Numbered from the stretch's first letter, positions 8,795 to 18,985 are shown. The stretch: 64,000 nucleotides of DNA from Sedimenticola selenatireducens DSM 17993 (GCF_000428045.1 NZ_ATZE01000010.1:109807-173806); one strand, 5' to 3'. Notes: generated by a model from the letters alone, not told the origin. A program made the numbers and translations.

Positions 8795-10345
8795 ATGACC
8801 CTTGAACTCGATTTACCCGGGACCTTTAATGCCGCGGACTATTTTGTGGATAGAAACGTCCGGGAGGGCCGGGGTGACAAGACCGCCGTGCGCTGCGGCA
8901 GCACCAGCCTCAGCTATGCCGACGTCCAGGCGGGAGTCAATCGCTTCGGCAATACCCTGAACCATCTCGGCGTTCGCATGGAGGAGCGCGTCGCTCTGCT
9001 GATGTTGGACACCGAGCTCTACCCCCAGGCATTCTTCGGCTCGATCAAGCTGGGCGCCGTCCCTATCTGTCTCAACACCCTGATGCGCCCCAAGGATTAT
9101 GAATATTTCCTCAATGACAGCCGCGCCCGGGTGCTGGTGATCGACGCCCACCTGCTACCGAGCCTGGAACCGATACGCAACAAGCTGCGCTTTGTACAGC
9201 ACATCATCGTGGTCAATGGTGAGGCGCCGGCCGGTGATCTGGCACTCGACAGCCTCTGGGCGGACCAGCCGGACCAGATGGAAGCGGCACCCACTACCCC
9301 GGATGACGCCTGTTTCTGGCTCTACAGCTCAGGCTCCACCGGCCAGCCCAAGGGCACGGTGCATCTGCAGCGAGACATGGTCTACTCCTGCGAGACCTAC
9401 GGAAAACAGGTACTGGGCGTAAAGGAGGGGGACGTCTGCTTCTCCGCCGCCAAGCTGTTTTTTGCCTATGGACTGGGTAACGGCCTCTACTTCCCGTTCA
9501 GCGTCGGCGCCACCGCAGTCTATATGCCGGACCGGCCCACCCCTGAGGCGGTCTACCGGACCATCAAGGAGCAGCGGCCGACCATTTTCTATGGCGTGCC
9601 CACGCTCTACGCCTCCATGCTGGACGCCGAGGGGTCGCTGGACGGGGTACGTATCTGCGTCTCGGCCGGTGAGGCACTGCCGGCGGACATCCTGAAGCGC
9701 TGGAAAGAGCGCTTCGGCGTCGACATCCTGGACGGCATCGGCTCCACTGAACTGGTGCACATCTTCATCTCCAACTACCCGGGCGATATCCATCCCGGCA
9801 GCACCGGGCGACTGGTGCCGGGCCACGAGGCGAAGATCGTCGACGAAAACATGGAGGAGGTACCACAGGGCGAGGTCGGCACCCTGCTGGTGAATAGCGG
9901 CAGTGCCGCGGCCTATTACTGGAACAAACGGGAGAAGACCCGCCAGACCATGCTCGGCCCCTGGTTCAACACCGGGGACAAGTTCTTCATGGATGAGAAT
10001 GGCCTGTTTTTCTATGCGGGACGCACCGACGATATGCTCAAGGTAGGCGGCATCTGGCTTTCACCGGTTGAGGTGGAGGCCTGCATCATCTCCCACCCGG
10101 CGGTACTGGAGTGCGCCGTGGTGGCCGCCACCGATGCCGAGGACCTGGTCAAACCCAAGGCCTATGTGGTACTGAAGGCCGGCCAGCAACCGAGCGACGA
10201 ACTGGCCGAAGAGATCAAGCTGTACGTGAAGAACACCCTGGCCCCGTACAAGTACCCCCGCTGGCTCGAGTTCATCGACGAGTTGCCCAAGACCGCCACC
10301 GGCAAGATTAAACGCTTTGAGCTGCGGAAGCTGGACGACTCATAA
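8795..10345 (+). CDS. Benzoate-CoA ligase family protein
   Basis: This 516-residue adenylate-forming enzyme belongs to the benzoate / 4-hydroxybenzoate-CoA ligase family. YSSGSTGQPKGTVH near residue 177 is the ATP-binding P-loop. GIGSTELVHIFISN near residue 315 and DMLKVGGIWLSPVEVE near residue 415 are the usual downstream motifs. KTATGKIKRFELR supplies the catalytic Lys near the C-terminus. It makes the aryl-CoA thioester that starts anaerobic or hybrid aerobic ring degradation. A GTG directly precedes the ATG at 8795. The ATG is better spaced from the GGAGAG site. No ring-reductase or epoxidase genes lie in the window, so the exact substrate is open. Confidence 0.9.
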   Translation: MTLELDLPGTFNAADYFVDRNVREGRGDKTAVRCGSTSLSYADVQAGVNRFGNTLNHLGVRMEERVALLMLDTELYPQAFFGSIKLGAVPICLNTLMRPKDYEYFLNDSRARVLVIDAHLLPSLEPIRNKLRFVQHIIVVNGEAPAGDLALDSLWADQPDQMEAAPTTPDDACFWLYSSGSTGQPKGTVHLQRDMVYSCETYGKQVLGVKEGDVCFSAAKLFFAYGLGNGLYFPFSVGATAVYMPDRPTPEAVYRTIKEQRPTIFYGVPTLYASMLDAEGSLDGVRICVSAGEALPADILKRWKERFGVDILDGIGSTELVHIFISNYPGDIHPGSTGRLVPGHEAKIVDENMEEVPQGEVGTLLVNSGSAAAYYWNKREKTRQTMLGPWFNTGDKFFMDENGLFFYAGRTDDMLKVGGIWLSPVEVEACIISHPAVLECAVVAATDAEDLVKPKAYVVLKAGQQPSDELAEEIKLYVKNTLAPYKYPRWLEFIDELPKTATGKIKRFELRKLDDS

Positions 10346-10360
10346 GCAATCGGCCAAGGC

Positions 10361-10387
10361 CATAGGGCGGGCACAGCCCGCCCTATG
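10361..10387 (+). terminator. Strong hairpin between ligase and binding-protein genes
   Basis: A perfect 12-bp stem (CATAGGGCGGGC and its complement) with a 3-nt loop lies 15 bp after the ligase stop. It lacks a T tract, so it may act as an mRNA-stabilising or partial termination hairpin inside the operon and not as a full stop. Confidence 0.5.
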
Positions 10388-10554
10388 ATTCCCGAACATC
10401 ACCGGGTATCAAACAATCACCAAAACATGGCGTGAGGCAATCAACAGACACTGAAAACCAAGCGTGACATGGCGTGGACGGGGTAACCCGAGCACGCGAA
10501 CACAGGCACAAAAGCATCTTTTGCGCTGATGATAATCATAGAGAGGAGAAGCAG

Positions 10555-11766
10555 ATGAGTGATCAGAAAAAAACCGGCATCAGCCGGCGTGACATTATCA
10601 AGGGTGGTGCGGCGGCGGCTGGATTGGTGACGGCATCCAGTCTCATCCCCACCCGGTTTGCCATCGGCAACACCGCCAAGGTGAAGGTCGGCATTCTGCT
10701 ACCCTACACCGGCACCTATGCCAAGCTCGGCGCCAACATCAAGGATGCCCTGCAACTGCGCATCAACGAGGCCGGCGGCAAGCTGGGCGGGCGCGAAGTG
10801 GAATATATCAATATCGACAGCGAAGCCTCTCCTCCCAAGGCGCCGGAACTGACCAACAAGCTGCTGAAAAAGGAGCAGGTGGACTTCCTGATCGGACCGG
10901 TCCACTCCGTGGTCGGCATGGCAATGGTCAAGGCGGCGCGCAACACCGATGTGATTGCGGTAATCCCCAACGCCGGCGCCAACGGTCTCACCGGAGCGCT
11001 CTGCGCACCCAACATCTTCCGCACCTCCTTCTCCAGCTATCAGCCCGGCTTCCCGGGCGGCACTGCCATGCTGGAGGACGGCCACAAAAACGTGGTGCTG
11101 ATGTACTGGAACTACGGCTTCGGCAAGGAGACCGCGGCAGCCTTCAAGCAGTCGTTTCTGGCCGGTGGCGGCAATATCGTCAAGGAGATTCCCACCCCCT
11201 TCCCCAAGGTGGAGTTCCAGGCCTATCTGACCGAAGTGGCCGCCTTGAAACCGGACGCGGTATTCACCTTCTATGCCGGTGGCGGCGCGGTGAAATTTGT
11301 CAAGGATTATGCCGCTGCAGGACTGCACAAGAGCATTCCGCTGTACGGTGCGGGCTTCCTCACCGAGGGTGTGACCGGAGCCCAGGGCGAAGCGGCCGAA
11401 GGCGTTCGCACCACGCTGCACTACGCCGACACGCTCGACCTGCCGGCCAACCACCGATTCCGTGAGGCGTTCCTGAAGGCAACCGGCAACCAGGCCGATG
11501 TCTACGCTGTACAGGGCTATGACGCCGGTGACCTGCTGGTCCAGGGTATGGCCGCCGTGGAGGGGGATGTCAGGGCCAAGGCAGAGATGATCAAGGCGAT
11601 GGAGAGTGCCACCATCGACAGCCCGCGCGGCAAGTTCACCTTCTCCAAGGCGCACAACCCGATCCAGGACATCTACCTGCGTGAAGTGGTCAACGGCCAG
11701 AATCAGGTCATCCGTACCGTGCAGAAAGCGGTGGAAGACCCGGCCGAAGGGTGCAAAATCGGCTGA
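10555..11766 (+). CDS. ABC transporter substrate-binding protein (Leu/Ile/Val type)
   Basis: The 403-residue periplasmic binding protein has a type I fold of the LivK-like family. The N-terminus carries a twin-arginine signal (SRRD near residue 10, then an alanine-rich hydrophobic stretch). A mature start VKVGILLPYTGTYAKLG follows. Members next to aryl-CoA ligases are thought to bind aromatic acids. Permease and ATPase genes follow at once. The ATG at 10555 follows GAGAGGAG, and an in-frame upstream extension lacks such a site. Ligand identity is inferred from context only. Confidence 0.88.
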   Translation: MSDQKKTGISRRDIIKGGAAAAGLVTASSLIPTRFAIGNTAKVKVGILLPYTGTYAKLGANIKDALQLRINEAGGKLGGREVEYINIDSEASPPKAPELTNKLLKKEQVDFLIGPVHSVVGMAMVKAARNTDVIAVIPNAGANGLTGALCAPNIFRTSFSSYQPGFPGGTAMLEDGHKNVVLMYWNYGFGKETAAAFKQSFLAGGGNIVKEIPTPFPKVEFQAYLTEVAALKPDAVFTFYAGGGAVKFVKDYAAAGLHKSIPLYGAGFLTEGVTGAQGEAAEGVRTTLHYADTLDLPANHRFREAFLKATGNQADVYAVQGYDAGDLLVQGMAAVEGDVRAKAEMIKAMESATIDSPRGKFTFSKAHNPIQDIYLREVVNGQNQVIRTVQKAVEDPAEGCKIG

Positions 11767-11853
11767 TCGCTAACCGGCCTTGTACGGCCCTTGTTGCCTG
11801 GCGGCGAACTGCCGCCGGGCATACCTGACCTCACACTGATTTCCCGAGGCCCC

Positions 11854-12720
11854 ATGGAGAGTTCTTTCTATTTCATCCAGCTGCTGAACGGCATCCAGTA
11901 CGGATTCCTGCTGTTTCTGATGGCCAGTGGACTGACCCTGATCTTCGGTATCATGGGCATTATCAACCTGGCACATGGCGCCTTCTACATGGTCGGCGCC
12001 TACCTCTGTTACTGGCTGACCGGTATCACCGGCAATCTGTTCACCGGTATCCTGCTGGCCATCCCGCTGAGCATTCTGGTCGGCTACGCGGTGGAGCGAC
12101 TGGCAATCTCCTACCTGTACCGGCGCGACCATCTCTATCAGGTGCTGCTCACCTATGCGCTGATCCTGATAGCCAATGAACTGCAGAGCATCTTGTGGGG
12201 CAATGATGTGCATAGCGTGCCGATCCCTGAACTGCTGAGAGGTTCGGTGCAGCTAACCGACAACCAGGCCTACCCGGTCTACCGGCTGTTTATCTCCGCC
12301 ACCTGTATTTTACTGGCGGCCGTCATGTACTGGGTGATTCAGAAGACCCGCCTGGGCATGACCATCCGTGCCGGCGCGAGCAACCGGGAGATGGTGCAGG
12401 CGTTGGGCATCAACATCAACTGGCTGTTCGCCATCGTATTCAGCATGGGCGCCGCCCTGGCCGCCTTCGCCGGCATGCTGGCGGCGCCGGTCAACACGGT
12501 CTACCCGGGCATCGGCGACAACATCCTGATCATCTCCTTTGTGGTGGTGGTGATCGGTGGTATCGGTTCGATCAAGGGGGCTTTTATCGGCGCCCTGCTG
12601 ATTGGTCTGGCCGACACCTTTGGCAAGGTACTGTTACCTGAAATGGCGAGCATGGTGGTCTACACACTGATGGCCGCGGTTCTGTTCTGGCGCCCGCAGG
12701 GGCTGTTCGGCAAGGTCTAG
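11854..12720 (+). CDS. livH: Branched-chain-type ABC permease LivH
   Basis: This 288-residue inner-membrane permease of the LivH family has about eight hydrophobic segments. MASGLTLIFGIMGIINLAHG near the N-terminus is the family signature. The following gene encodes its LivM partner. The ATG at 11854 is preferred because upstream codons read through a GC-rich intergenic stretch. The gene ends in TAG, showing that amber is an ordinary stop in this genome. It probably imports the aromatic acid used by the upstream ligase. Confidence 0.9.
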   Translation: MESSFYFIQLLNGIQYGFLLFLMASGLTLIFGIMGIINLAHGAFYMVGAYLCYWLTGITGNLFTGILLAIPLSILVGYAVERLAISYLYRRDHLYQVLLTYALILIANELQSILWGNDVHSVPIPELLRGSVQLTDNQAYPVYRLFISATCILLAAVMYWVIQKTRLGMTIRAGASNREMVQALGININWLFAIVFSMGAALAAFAGMLAAPVNTVYPGIGDNILIISFVVVVIGGIGSIKGAFIGALLIGLADTFGKVLLPEMASMVVYTLMAAVLFWRPQGLFGKV

Positions 12721-12732
12721 ACGAGGTCACCC

Positions 12733-13716
12733 ATGCATACCGTTACACGTCCCATTATTATCTTCCTCTGCCTCTGTCTGGCGCTGCTGCTGCTGTTTCC
12801 GATGGTCGGCAGCGCCTTTTACACCGGGCTGGTGACCAAGATCATGATCCTCTCGATCTTCACCATCAGCCTGGATCTGCTGATCGGATTCACCGGCCTG
12901 GTCAGTTTCGGTCACGCGGCTTTTTTCGGCATCGGCGCCTATCTGCTGGCGATCCTGTTCGGCGACCTGGAGCACATCAACTACTGGTGGTCCCTGACCC
13001 TGACGCTATCCCTGACCGGGTTGGCGGCGCTGCTGGTAGGCTGGCTCTGTATCCGCACATCGGGCATCTATTTCATCATGCTGACTCTGGCCTTCGCCCA
13101 GATGTTCTTCTACTTTTTCTTCGAGTCGCCTCGCTTCGGCGGGGACGATGGCATTTTCATGATGAACAAACCGGAGATCACCCTGGCCACACGGCAACTG
13201 GTGGATCTGGACAATGAACATGACTTCTATTACTTCGTGCTGGCCTGGCTGGTAGGTGTCTATCTGTTCCTCAGCATGATCCTGCGCGCCCCGTTCGGCC
13301 ATGTGCTGATCGCCATCAAAGCCAACGAGCAGCGGGTCCGGGCACTCGGTTACTCCACCCCCCACTACAAGCTGGTCAGCTTCGTCATCGCCGGCACCAT
13401 CGCCGGACTGGCCGGCTTCCTGGAAGCGGCGCACACCAGCTTCATCACCCCCGCCTATCTCGGCTGGCATGAGTCGGGCATGGCCATCATGATGGTAATT
13501 CTGGGCGGCATGGGGACCCTGTTCGGGCCTGTCATCGGCACCTTTATCGTGGTGTTGCTGCAGGATTTTCTGCCCAACTTCACCGAGCACTGGAAGCTGA
13601 TTATGGGCGGTATTATCATTTTCGTGGTGTTGTTCCTGCCCAACGGCATCGCCGGACTTATTTACAGTATCAGCAACCGTTTCTTCTCCAGAGAGAACAG
13701 CGGGAGGGAGGGTTAA
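12733..13716 (+). CDS. livM: Branched-chain-type ABC permease LivM
   Basis: This 327-residue second permease subunit has many transmembrane helices. The signature SLDLLIGFTGLVSFGHAAFF lies near residue 50 and GMGTLFGPVIG near residue 258. It forms the membrane channel with LivH. The start is 12 bp after the livH stop, and the final base overlaps the livG ATG, so the three genes are translationally linked. Confidence 0.92.
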   Translation: MHTVTRPIIIFLCLCLALLLLFPMVGSAFYTGLVTKIMILSIFTISLDLLIGFTGLVSFGHAAFFGIGAYLLAILFGDLEHINYWWSLTLTLSLTGLAALLVGWLCIRTSGIYFIMLTLAFAQMFFYFFFESPRFGGDDGIFMMNKPEITLATRQLVDLDNEHDFYYFVLAWLVGVYLFLSMILRAPFGHVLIAIKANEQRVRALGYSTPHYKLVSFVIAGTIAGLAGFLEAAHTSFITPAYLGWHESGMAIMMVILGGMGTLFGPVIGTFIVVLLQDFLPNFTEHWKLIMGGIIIFVVLFLPNGIAGLIYSISNRFFSRENSGREG

Positions 13717-14477
13717 TGTCCGAGATCATCCTGCGCACCGAACACCTGTGCAAAAATTTCGGTGGCCTCAAGGCGACCGACGATGTCTCGCTGGAATTCG
13801 AGCGGGGCAAGGTGCACGCTATCCTGGGCCCCAACGGCGCGGGTAAAACCACCCTGATCAACCTGCTGTCGGGAGAGCTGCTGCCCAGTAGCGGGCGCAT
13901 TCTGTTCAAGGGTTACGACATCACCGATGCGCGCCCGGAGAAGGTCTCCCGCATCGGAATCGGCCGCAGCTTCCAGAAAACCAATATCCTGCCGGGCTTC
14001 TCCTGCCTGCAGAACTGCTGGATCGGTGCCCAGTCCTGCCTCATCACCTCGATGCGTTTTTTTCGTCCAGCCAAGCACCTGCGGATGGTGCACCGGCGGG
14101 CCGATCACGCGCTGCAACTCTGCGGCCTCTCCAACAAGCGCAACCAGATCGCCGGCACCATGAGTTATGGCGAGCAACGCCAACTGGAGATTGCCATGAT
14201 GTTGGCCACCGAACCGGAGCTGCTGCTGCTGGATGAGCCGCTGGCCGGCATGGGCACGGAAGAGTCGCAACAGGTCACCGCACTACTGAAAGAGCTGGCC
14301 AAGGAGCAAACTCTGATCCTGATCGAACATGATATGGACGCCGTCTTCTCTCTGGCCGACCGCATCACGGTGATGGTGGACGGGGCGGAGCTGGAGACCG
14401 GCAGCGTTGAACAGATACGTAACAGTCAGGCGGTTCAGGACGCCTATCTGGGTCATGACGAGGAGGATGCGGCATGA
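13716..14477 (+). CDS. livG: ABC transporter ATP-binding protein LivG
   Basis: The 253-residue ATPase has a Walker A GPNGAGKTTL near residue 36, the signature MSYGEQRQLEIAMML near residue 149 (SYGEQ in place of the usual SGGQ, as normal for LivG), and Walker B LLLLDEPLAG. With LivF it powers import. It overlaps livM by one base and livF by four. Confidence 0.93.
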   Translation: MSEIILRTEHLCKNFGGLKATDDVSLEFERGKVHAILGPNGAGKTTLINLLSGELLPSSGRILFKGYDITDARPEKVSRIGIGRSFQKTNILPGFSCLQNCWIGAQSCLITSMRFFRPAKHLRMVHRRADHALQLCGLSNKRNQIAGTMSYGEQRQLEIAMMLATEPELLLLDEPLAGMGTEESQQVTALLKELAKEQTLILIEHDMDAVFSLADRITVMVDGAELETGSVEQIRNSQAVQDAYLGHDEEDAA

Positions 14478-15199
14478 GTACGAGTTCCGCCACACCACTG
14501 CTGCAGGCCGAGGGGCTGCACACCTATTATGGCGACAGCCACATCCTGCGCGGTATCGACCTCTCCATCGAAGCCGGTGAGACGGTCAGTCTGATGGGGC
14601 GAAACGGTATGGGCAAGACCACGACCCTGCGTTCACTCATTGGCCTGACACCGCCACGCCGGGGACGCATTACCATTCGCGGCAAGGAATCCACCCGGCT
14701 CAACACCCATCAGGTGATTCGCCAGGGGATCGCCTTCGTGCCCGAGGACCGCGGCATCTTCCCCAATCTGAGCGTGCTGGAGAATCTCACCATGGCGGCC
14801 CGTACCGGCCCGGATGGCCGCGACGAATGGAATCTGGACCGGGTGCTGGAGCTGTTCCCGCGACTGGGCCAACGGCTCACCAACATGGGCAACCAGCTAT
14901 CCGGCGGTGAACAGCAGATGCTGACCATCGCCCGCGCCCTGATGACCAACCCGGACCTGATCATCCTGGACGAAGCGACCGAGGGGCTGGCCCCGCTGAT
15001 CCGCCTGGAGATCTGGGTGGTAATCCGACACATCAAGTCGACCGGCATCGCCTCCATTATTGTGGACAAGGACATCAACGCGCTGCTGCCGATCTGTGAC
15101 CGCAACTACATCATCAACAAGGGTGAGGTGGTCTATCACGGGCGCTCCCGGGAGCTGCTGGAGAACCCGGAACTGCACAAGCAGTATCTGGGGGTGTAG
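14474..15199 (+). CDS. livF: ABC transporter ATP-binding protein LivF
   Basis: The second ATPase has 241 residues. Walker A is GRNGMGKTTTL near residue 41, the signature is LSGGEQQMLTIARAL, and Walker B is LIILDEATEGLAPL. One oddity is the VDKDIN stretch where most LivF proteins have VEQN. It completes the importer with LivH, LivM, LivG and the binding protein. The stop is TAG, and a repeat-rich stretch separates it from the kinase gene. Confidence 0.92.
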   Translation: MSTSSATPLLQAEGLHTYYGDSHILRGIDLSIEAGETVSLMGRNGMGKTTTLRSLIGLTPPRRGRITIRGKESTRLNTHQVIRQGIAFVPEDRGIFPNLSVLENLTMAARTGPDGRDEWNLDRVLELFPRLGQRLTNMGNQLSGGEQQMLTIARALMTNPDLIILDEATEGLAPLIRLEIWVVIRHIKSTGIASIIVDKDINALLPICDRNYIINKGEVVYHGRSRELLENPELHKQYLGV

Positions 15200-15214
15200 C
15201 AGGTCGCAGGAACG

Positions 15215-15345
15215 CCTGCCTGGAATCGGCCCGGGGCGGGCCTCCTACGGGCACATCGCCTTGCCTGACCCGTAGGAGCGGCTTCAGCCGCGAATTGGTT
15301 TTCACCACCGGCACGGGTCGCAGCTAAAGCAACTCCTACGAGTAT
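15215..15345. repeat. GTAGGAG-type palindromic repeat cluster
   Basis: This stretch contains CGGCCCGGGGCGGGCCTCC followed by CCGTAGGAGCGGCTTCAGCC and an inverted AACTCCTACG. The same words recur at 55627-55738 and partly at 63384-63416. It is an extragenic palindromic repeat (REP-like) sitting between livF and the kinase gene. Confidence 0.65.
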
Positions 15346-15447
15346 GGTCTTGAGGTAAAGGGATGTATTACAGGCGGCGCCCCCGCTGCGATCGATCCCG
15401 GGAATGGCGCAGCAAAAAATGAAACTGTGTAGAATGATGGAACGACT

Positions 15448-17301
15448 ATGCACGCGATCAGCCGACTGTTCTCCACTATCACCATCCGCAAGCCGTTCTG
15501 GCTGTGGGTGGCAATCTGTCTGCTGGTGGGAGTCAGCACCGCCGCCCTGATCGGTATCCTGCACACCACCAGCGCAGTCCGTCAGGAGGCGCAAACGCGT
15601 TTCTTTGAACAGTACAATCGCCAGCAGCTGATCCTGGCCGAACAGGCCGCTCACTCCATCGAGGAGACGTTCGCCACCTTCCGCAGAAATCTCAGCCTGG
15701 TCGCCAGCCTGTTCGAGGAAGACGGGGTTACCCGGGAGCGGGCACAGCTGCTCGGCGGCACACTGCAGCGAATGTATGAAAGCCTGATGGAGACCGATAT
15801 TATCGACCTGGTGGTATTCGACAAGGCCGGTACAGTGGTGGCCATCAGCCCATCGGACAAGTATACCCTGGGCCGCAACTACGCCTGGCGCAACTATTAC
15901 CAGTGGGCCCGGGACGAAGGTCGGCCCGGGCAGATGTATCTCTCTCCCTTCATGCGCGTGGAGGGAGGTCAGAGCAGGGGCGACAAGGCACTGATCGTCG
16001 CCCAGGGGATCTACAACAAACAGGGCAGCTTTAACGGCGTCGCCATGTTTACCCTGAACTTCGACAAATTGGCCAAACGGCAGGTGCTTTCGGTCACCAT
16101 CGGCGAACACGGCTTTGCCTGGCTGGTGGATAACGATCAGCAATCGGTACTGGTGGACCCGTTGGGCCGGGTAACCGATCTGGACTTCACAACGACTTTT
16201 TTACCGCGCTGGCCAAAACTCTATAACCTGCTGATCTCCATGCAGGACGGCAGGCCAGGCACCGGCAGCTATGACTTTGTTGACCCGGTCGACCCGAAAC
16301 AGTCGGTAAGCAAGCTGGTGGGTTACCAGCCGATACGCATCGAGGACCGGCTCTGGACCCTGGGCGTGGCCACACCGACCCGGGAAGTGGACGCCCTGCT
16401 CTCCTCCTTTCTGCAACAGCAGGAGCGTTACTCGGGTACCCTGGTGGTGATCATCTTCACCGGTACCTTCATCCTGCTCAGCGCCCTGCTGTCATGGAAT
16501 CACATCCTGGCCATACAGGTGGATCGCCGCACACTTGATTTGGCCGACGCGCGCGACCGCCTGGAATCCACTTTTGACGAACTGCTCTCGTCCAAAAAAT
16601 TGGCGGCGGTTGGCCATCTGGCGCTCGGTCTCGCCCACGAAATCCGCAACCCACTTTCGGCCATACGCATGAATATCCAGATGATTCGCAAACGCACCAA
16701 AGCGGAAGGTCCGCTGGAGGAGCACTTCAGCATTGTCGAAGAGGAGATTCTGCGGCTCAACCGCTTGGTCAACGACGTTATGGATTTCGCCCGGGCCCGC
16801 CCGCTGCGACTGGAACAGACCAGCCTCAATCCCATCATTCACCGGGTGATGAAACTATTCGCCCAGCGCTTCAAGGAGGCCGGCATCCATACCGAGCTGC
16901 AACTGCGGGACGACCTCACTTTGGTATGCGATCCGGAGCAGATCGAACAAGTGATCCTGAACCTGGTCTCCAACGCCATCGAAGCACTGGAAGAGTGTGA
17001 CGGTTATCGAGAACTGACCCTGATCCTGCGGCGTCACCGCCCCTACCTGTCACTCCAGGTGATCGATAACGGCCACGGCATTGCCGCGGATGATCGTGAG
17101 AAAGTCTTTGATCCTTTCTATACCACCAAGGTTTCGGGTGGTGGCTTGGGGTTGCCGACACTGCAGGGTATTGTACTGCGTCACCAGGGAACCATTACGG
17201 TGGACAGCGCGCCGGGCGAGAAGACCTGCTTCACCTTGCTGCTGCCACTGGAAGGCCCACAGGAGCATGACCCACGCCAGCAAAACGAGAGCGAGACATG
17301 A
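15448..17301 (+). CDS. Membrane sensor histidine kinase (Cache-type sensor)
   Basis: The 617-residue kinase has a transmembrane helix at about 17-38, a large periplasmic part to about 327 that resembles a double-Cache ligand domain (DLVVFDKAGTVVAISPS, RNYYQWARDEG), and a second helix at about 330-350. The cytoplasmic HisKA domain carries the phospho-acceptor His near residue 397 in AHEIRNPLSAIRM. An ATPase domain with NLVSNAIEAL and GGGLGLPTLQGI follows. This is the NtrB/DctB-like class that pairs with sigma-54 activators, and such an activator follows. Its position after the aromatic-acid importer suggests it senses that substrate class. Confidence 0.9.
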   Translation: MHAISRLFSTITIRKPFWLWVAICLLVGVSTAALIGILHTTSAVRQEAQTRFFEQYNRQQLILAEQAAHSIEETFATFRRNLSLVASLFEEDGVTRERAQLLGGTLQRMYESLMETDIIDLVVFDKAGTVVAISPSDKYTLGRNYAWRNYYQWARDEGRPGQMYLSPFMRVEGGQSRGDKALIVAQGIYNKQGSFNGVAMFTLNFDKLAKRQVLSVTIGEHGFAWLVDNDQQSVLVDPLGRVTDLDFTTTFLPRWPKLYNLLISMQDGRPGTGSYDFVDPVDPKQSVSKLVGYQPIRIEDRLWTLGVATPTREVDALLSSFLQQQERYSGTLVVIIFTGTFILLSALLSWNHILAIQVDRRTLDLADARDRLESTFDELLSSKKLAAVGHLALGLAHEIRNPLSAIRMNIQMIRKRTKAEGPLEEHFSIVEEEILRLNRLVNDVMDFARARPLRLEQTSLNPIIHRVMKLFAQRFKEAGIHTELQLRDDLTLVCDPEQIEQVILNLVSNAIEALEECDGYRELTLILRRHRPYLSLQVIDNGHGIAADDREKVFDPFYTTKVSGGGLGLPTLQGIVLRHQGTITVDSAPGEKTCFTLLLPLEGPQEHDPRQQNESET

Positions 17302-17317
17302 ATATAAACTCCTTGTT

Positions 17318-17537
17318 TCAACCGCGAAGAACGCAAGGTTCGCAAAGAAATACAATAACTTATTTCCATTTTCTGCCTCAGGTTTGTATACAGAGCACTG
17401 CATCCTCGGCTCTGTTAGCGGTACATCCCAGCACCACCGTTCCTGCACCACTCCTTCGGTCCAACTCTGCGGGTGAAAGATCAGGAGATTACAAGTCGAT
17501 ACTTTCCTTCGCATTCTTTGCGTCCTTAGCGGTTGAC
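17318..17537. repeat. Inverted-repeat element splitting the kinase and regulator genes
   Basis: The left arm (17318-17350) starts TCAACCGCGAAGAACGCAAG. The right arm (17502-17537) is its imperfect inverted copy, ending in TTAGCGGTTGAC. The arms consist of a roughly 8-bp periodic ACGCNAAG word. The 220-bp unit lies between two genes that are normally adjacent. A shorter relative lies at 53830-53906. It resembles a non-coding MITE or REP-like insertion. Confidence 0.6.
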
Positions 17538-17551
17538 ATGGGATTTGCAGA

Positions 17552-18898
17552 ATGAAAAAAGCCCTGATAGTCGATGATGACCGCGCCATTCGCAGAACCC
17601 TGGAGCTGCACCTGATCGAGGAAGGTTTCGATGTCCTGACAGCCGAAGATGGTCAGCGCGGAGTGGAGCTGGCGCTGGGCGAACCGGTGGATATGGTGCT
17701 ACTGGATCTGCGCCTGCCCAAGCTGGACGGCTTTGAGGTATTGCAGCAGATCAAACAGAAAAAACCGGCCCTGCCGGTAGTGATGATCACCGCCTATGAC
17801 GACATGCACACCGCCATTGAAGCTATTCGTCTGGGGGCCATCGACCACCTGGGCAAACCGCTGGACCTGGATCAGCTGGACGAGGTGATCACCAAGATCA
17901 GCGAAATGGCCAGCCTGGCGGTAAATGGCATCCCCTTCTGCGATACCACCGAGTGTACCTTTCAGCCCAATGTCATCGTTGGTCGCAGCAAGAGCATGAA
18001 GGCGGTCTATAAGACCATCGGCGCGGTGGCCGACACCCGCGCCTCGGTACTGCTGCATGGCGAAAGCGGCACCGGCAAGGAGATGGTAGCGCGGGCAATT
18101 CACTTCAACGGCCAGTACCGGAACCACCCGTTTATTCCGCTGGTCTGCTCCTCCCTCGCCCCCAATGTCCTGGAGAGCGAGCTGTTCGGCCATGAAAAGG
18201 GCGCCTTCACCGGCGCCATCAAGCAGAAGATGGGCAAGTTTGAACTGGCCCAGGGCGGCACCCTGTTTCTGGATGAGATCTCGGAGGTCTCACCCGATAT
18301 TCAGCTCAAGTTGCTGCGTTTTCTGCAGGAGCGCGAATTCGAGCGGGTGGGCGGCAACGAAACCATCAAGACCGACGTACGCATCATCACCGCCACCAAC
18401 AAGGACCTGGCCACCCTGGTAAGTCAGGGCGAGTTCCGCCAGGATCTCTACTACCGACTCAAGGTGGTAACCATCGAACTCCCGACCCTGCGGGAGCGCC
18501 AGGAGGACATCCCGCTGCTGGTACAGTATTTCCTGGAGAAGATCCGCCGTGAGATGGGGCGTTCCGTGGAAATGATCCCGGAAGAGACCATGGCGCAGTT
18601 GAGAAGCTACTCCTGGCCGGGCAATGTGCGGGAGCTGGAGAATGCCCTGCGGCGAGCGGTGTTGCTGTCACCCAGCGATGTGCTGCTGCCCGAGACCCTG
18701 CAACTGGAGAGCAGCACCCCGCAAAAACGCCTGCCGCTGCTGATCAAAAGCATCCAGGAGCTGGAGAAGGAGCATATTGAAAATATTCTCGGGTTTACCG
18801 GTTACGAAAAGAAACGGGCCGCGCAGATCCTGGATATCTCCCGCCCCACCCTCAATGCCAGAATCCGCAGCTACGGTATTGAGGTGCCGGAAAAATAG
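17552..18898 (+). CDS. Sigma-54-dependent response regulator (NtrC family)
   Basis: The 448-residue regulator has three domains. A receiver domain carries the phospho-acceptor Asp52 in LLDLRLPK and a GKP loop. An AAA+ domain carries Walker A GESGTGKE near residue 170 and the sigma-54 contact motif GAFTGA near residue 217. A Fis-type helix-turn-helix occupies about 405-445 ([19 protein letters not shown]). It activates sigma-54 promoters when phosphorylated by the upstream kinase. The sigma-54-like promoter at 8680 makes the ligase-importer operon a probable target. Confidence 0.93.
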   Translation: MKKALIVDDDRAIRRTLELHLIEEGFDVLTAEDGQRGVELALGEPVDMVLLDLRLPKLDGFEVLQQIKQKKPALPVVMITAYDDMHTAIEAIRLGAIDHLGKPLDLDQLDEVITKISEMASLAVNGIPFCDTTECTFQPNVIVGRSKSMKAVYKTIGAVADTRASVLLHGESGTGKEMVARAIHFNGQYRNHPFIPLVCSSLAPNVLESELFGHEKGAFTGAIKQKMGKFELAQGGTLFLDEISEVSPDIQLKLLRFLQEREFERVGGNETIKTDVRIITATNKDLATLVSQGEFRQDLYYRLKVVTIELPTLRERQEDIPLLVQYFLEKIRREMGRSVEMIPEETMAQLRSYSWPGNVRELENALRRAVLLSPSDVLLPETLQLESSTPQKRLPLLIKSIQELEKEHIENILGFTGYEKKRAAQILDISRPTLNARIRSYGIEVPEK

Positions 18899-18985
18899 CT
18901 TGGGGAAAGTGCAGGGTTCAATAATCGCTGACGAGCAAAAAGCAGTTTTCCACAGTCGGTTAGCGCTGAGCATAGCCTGTTCCTG

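Noticed and set aside
17302..17551. Small protein gene between the kinase and regulator
   Set aside because: The frames there translate the inverted-repeat arms and lack start signals.
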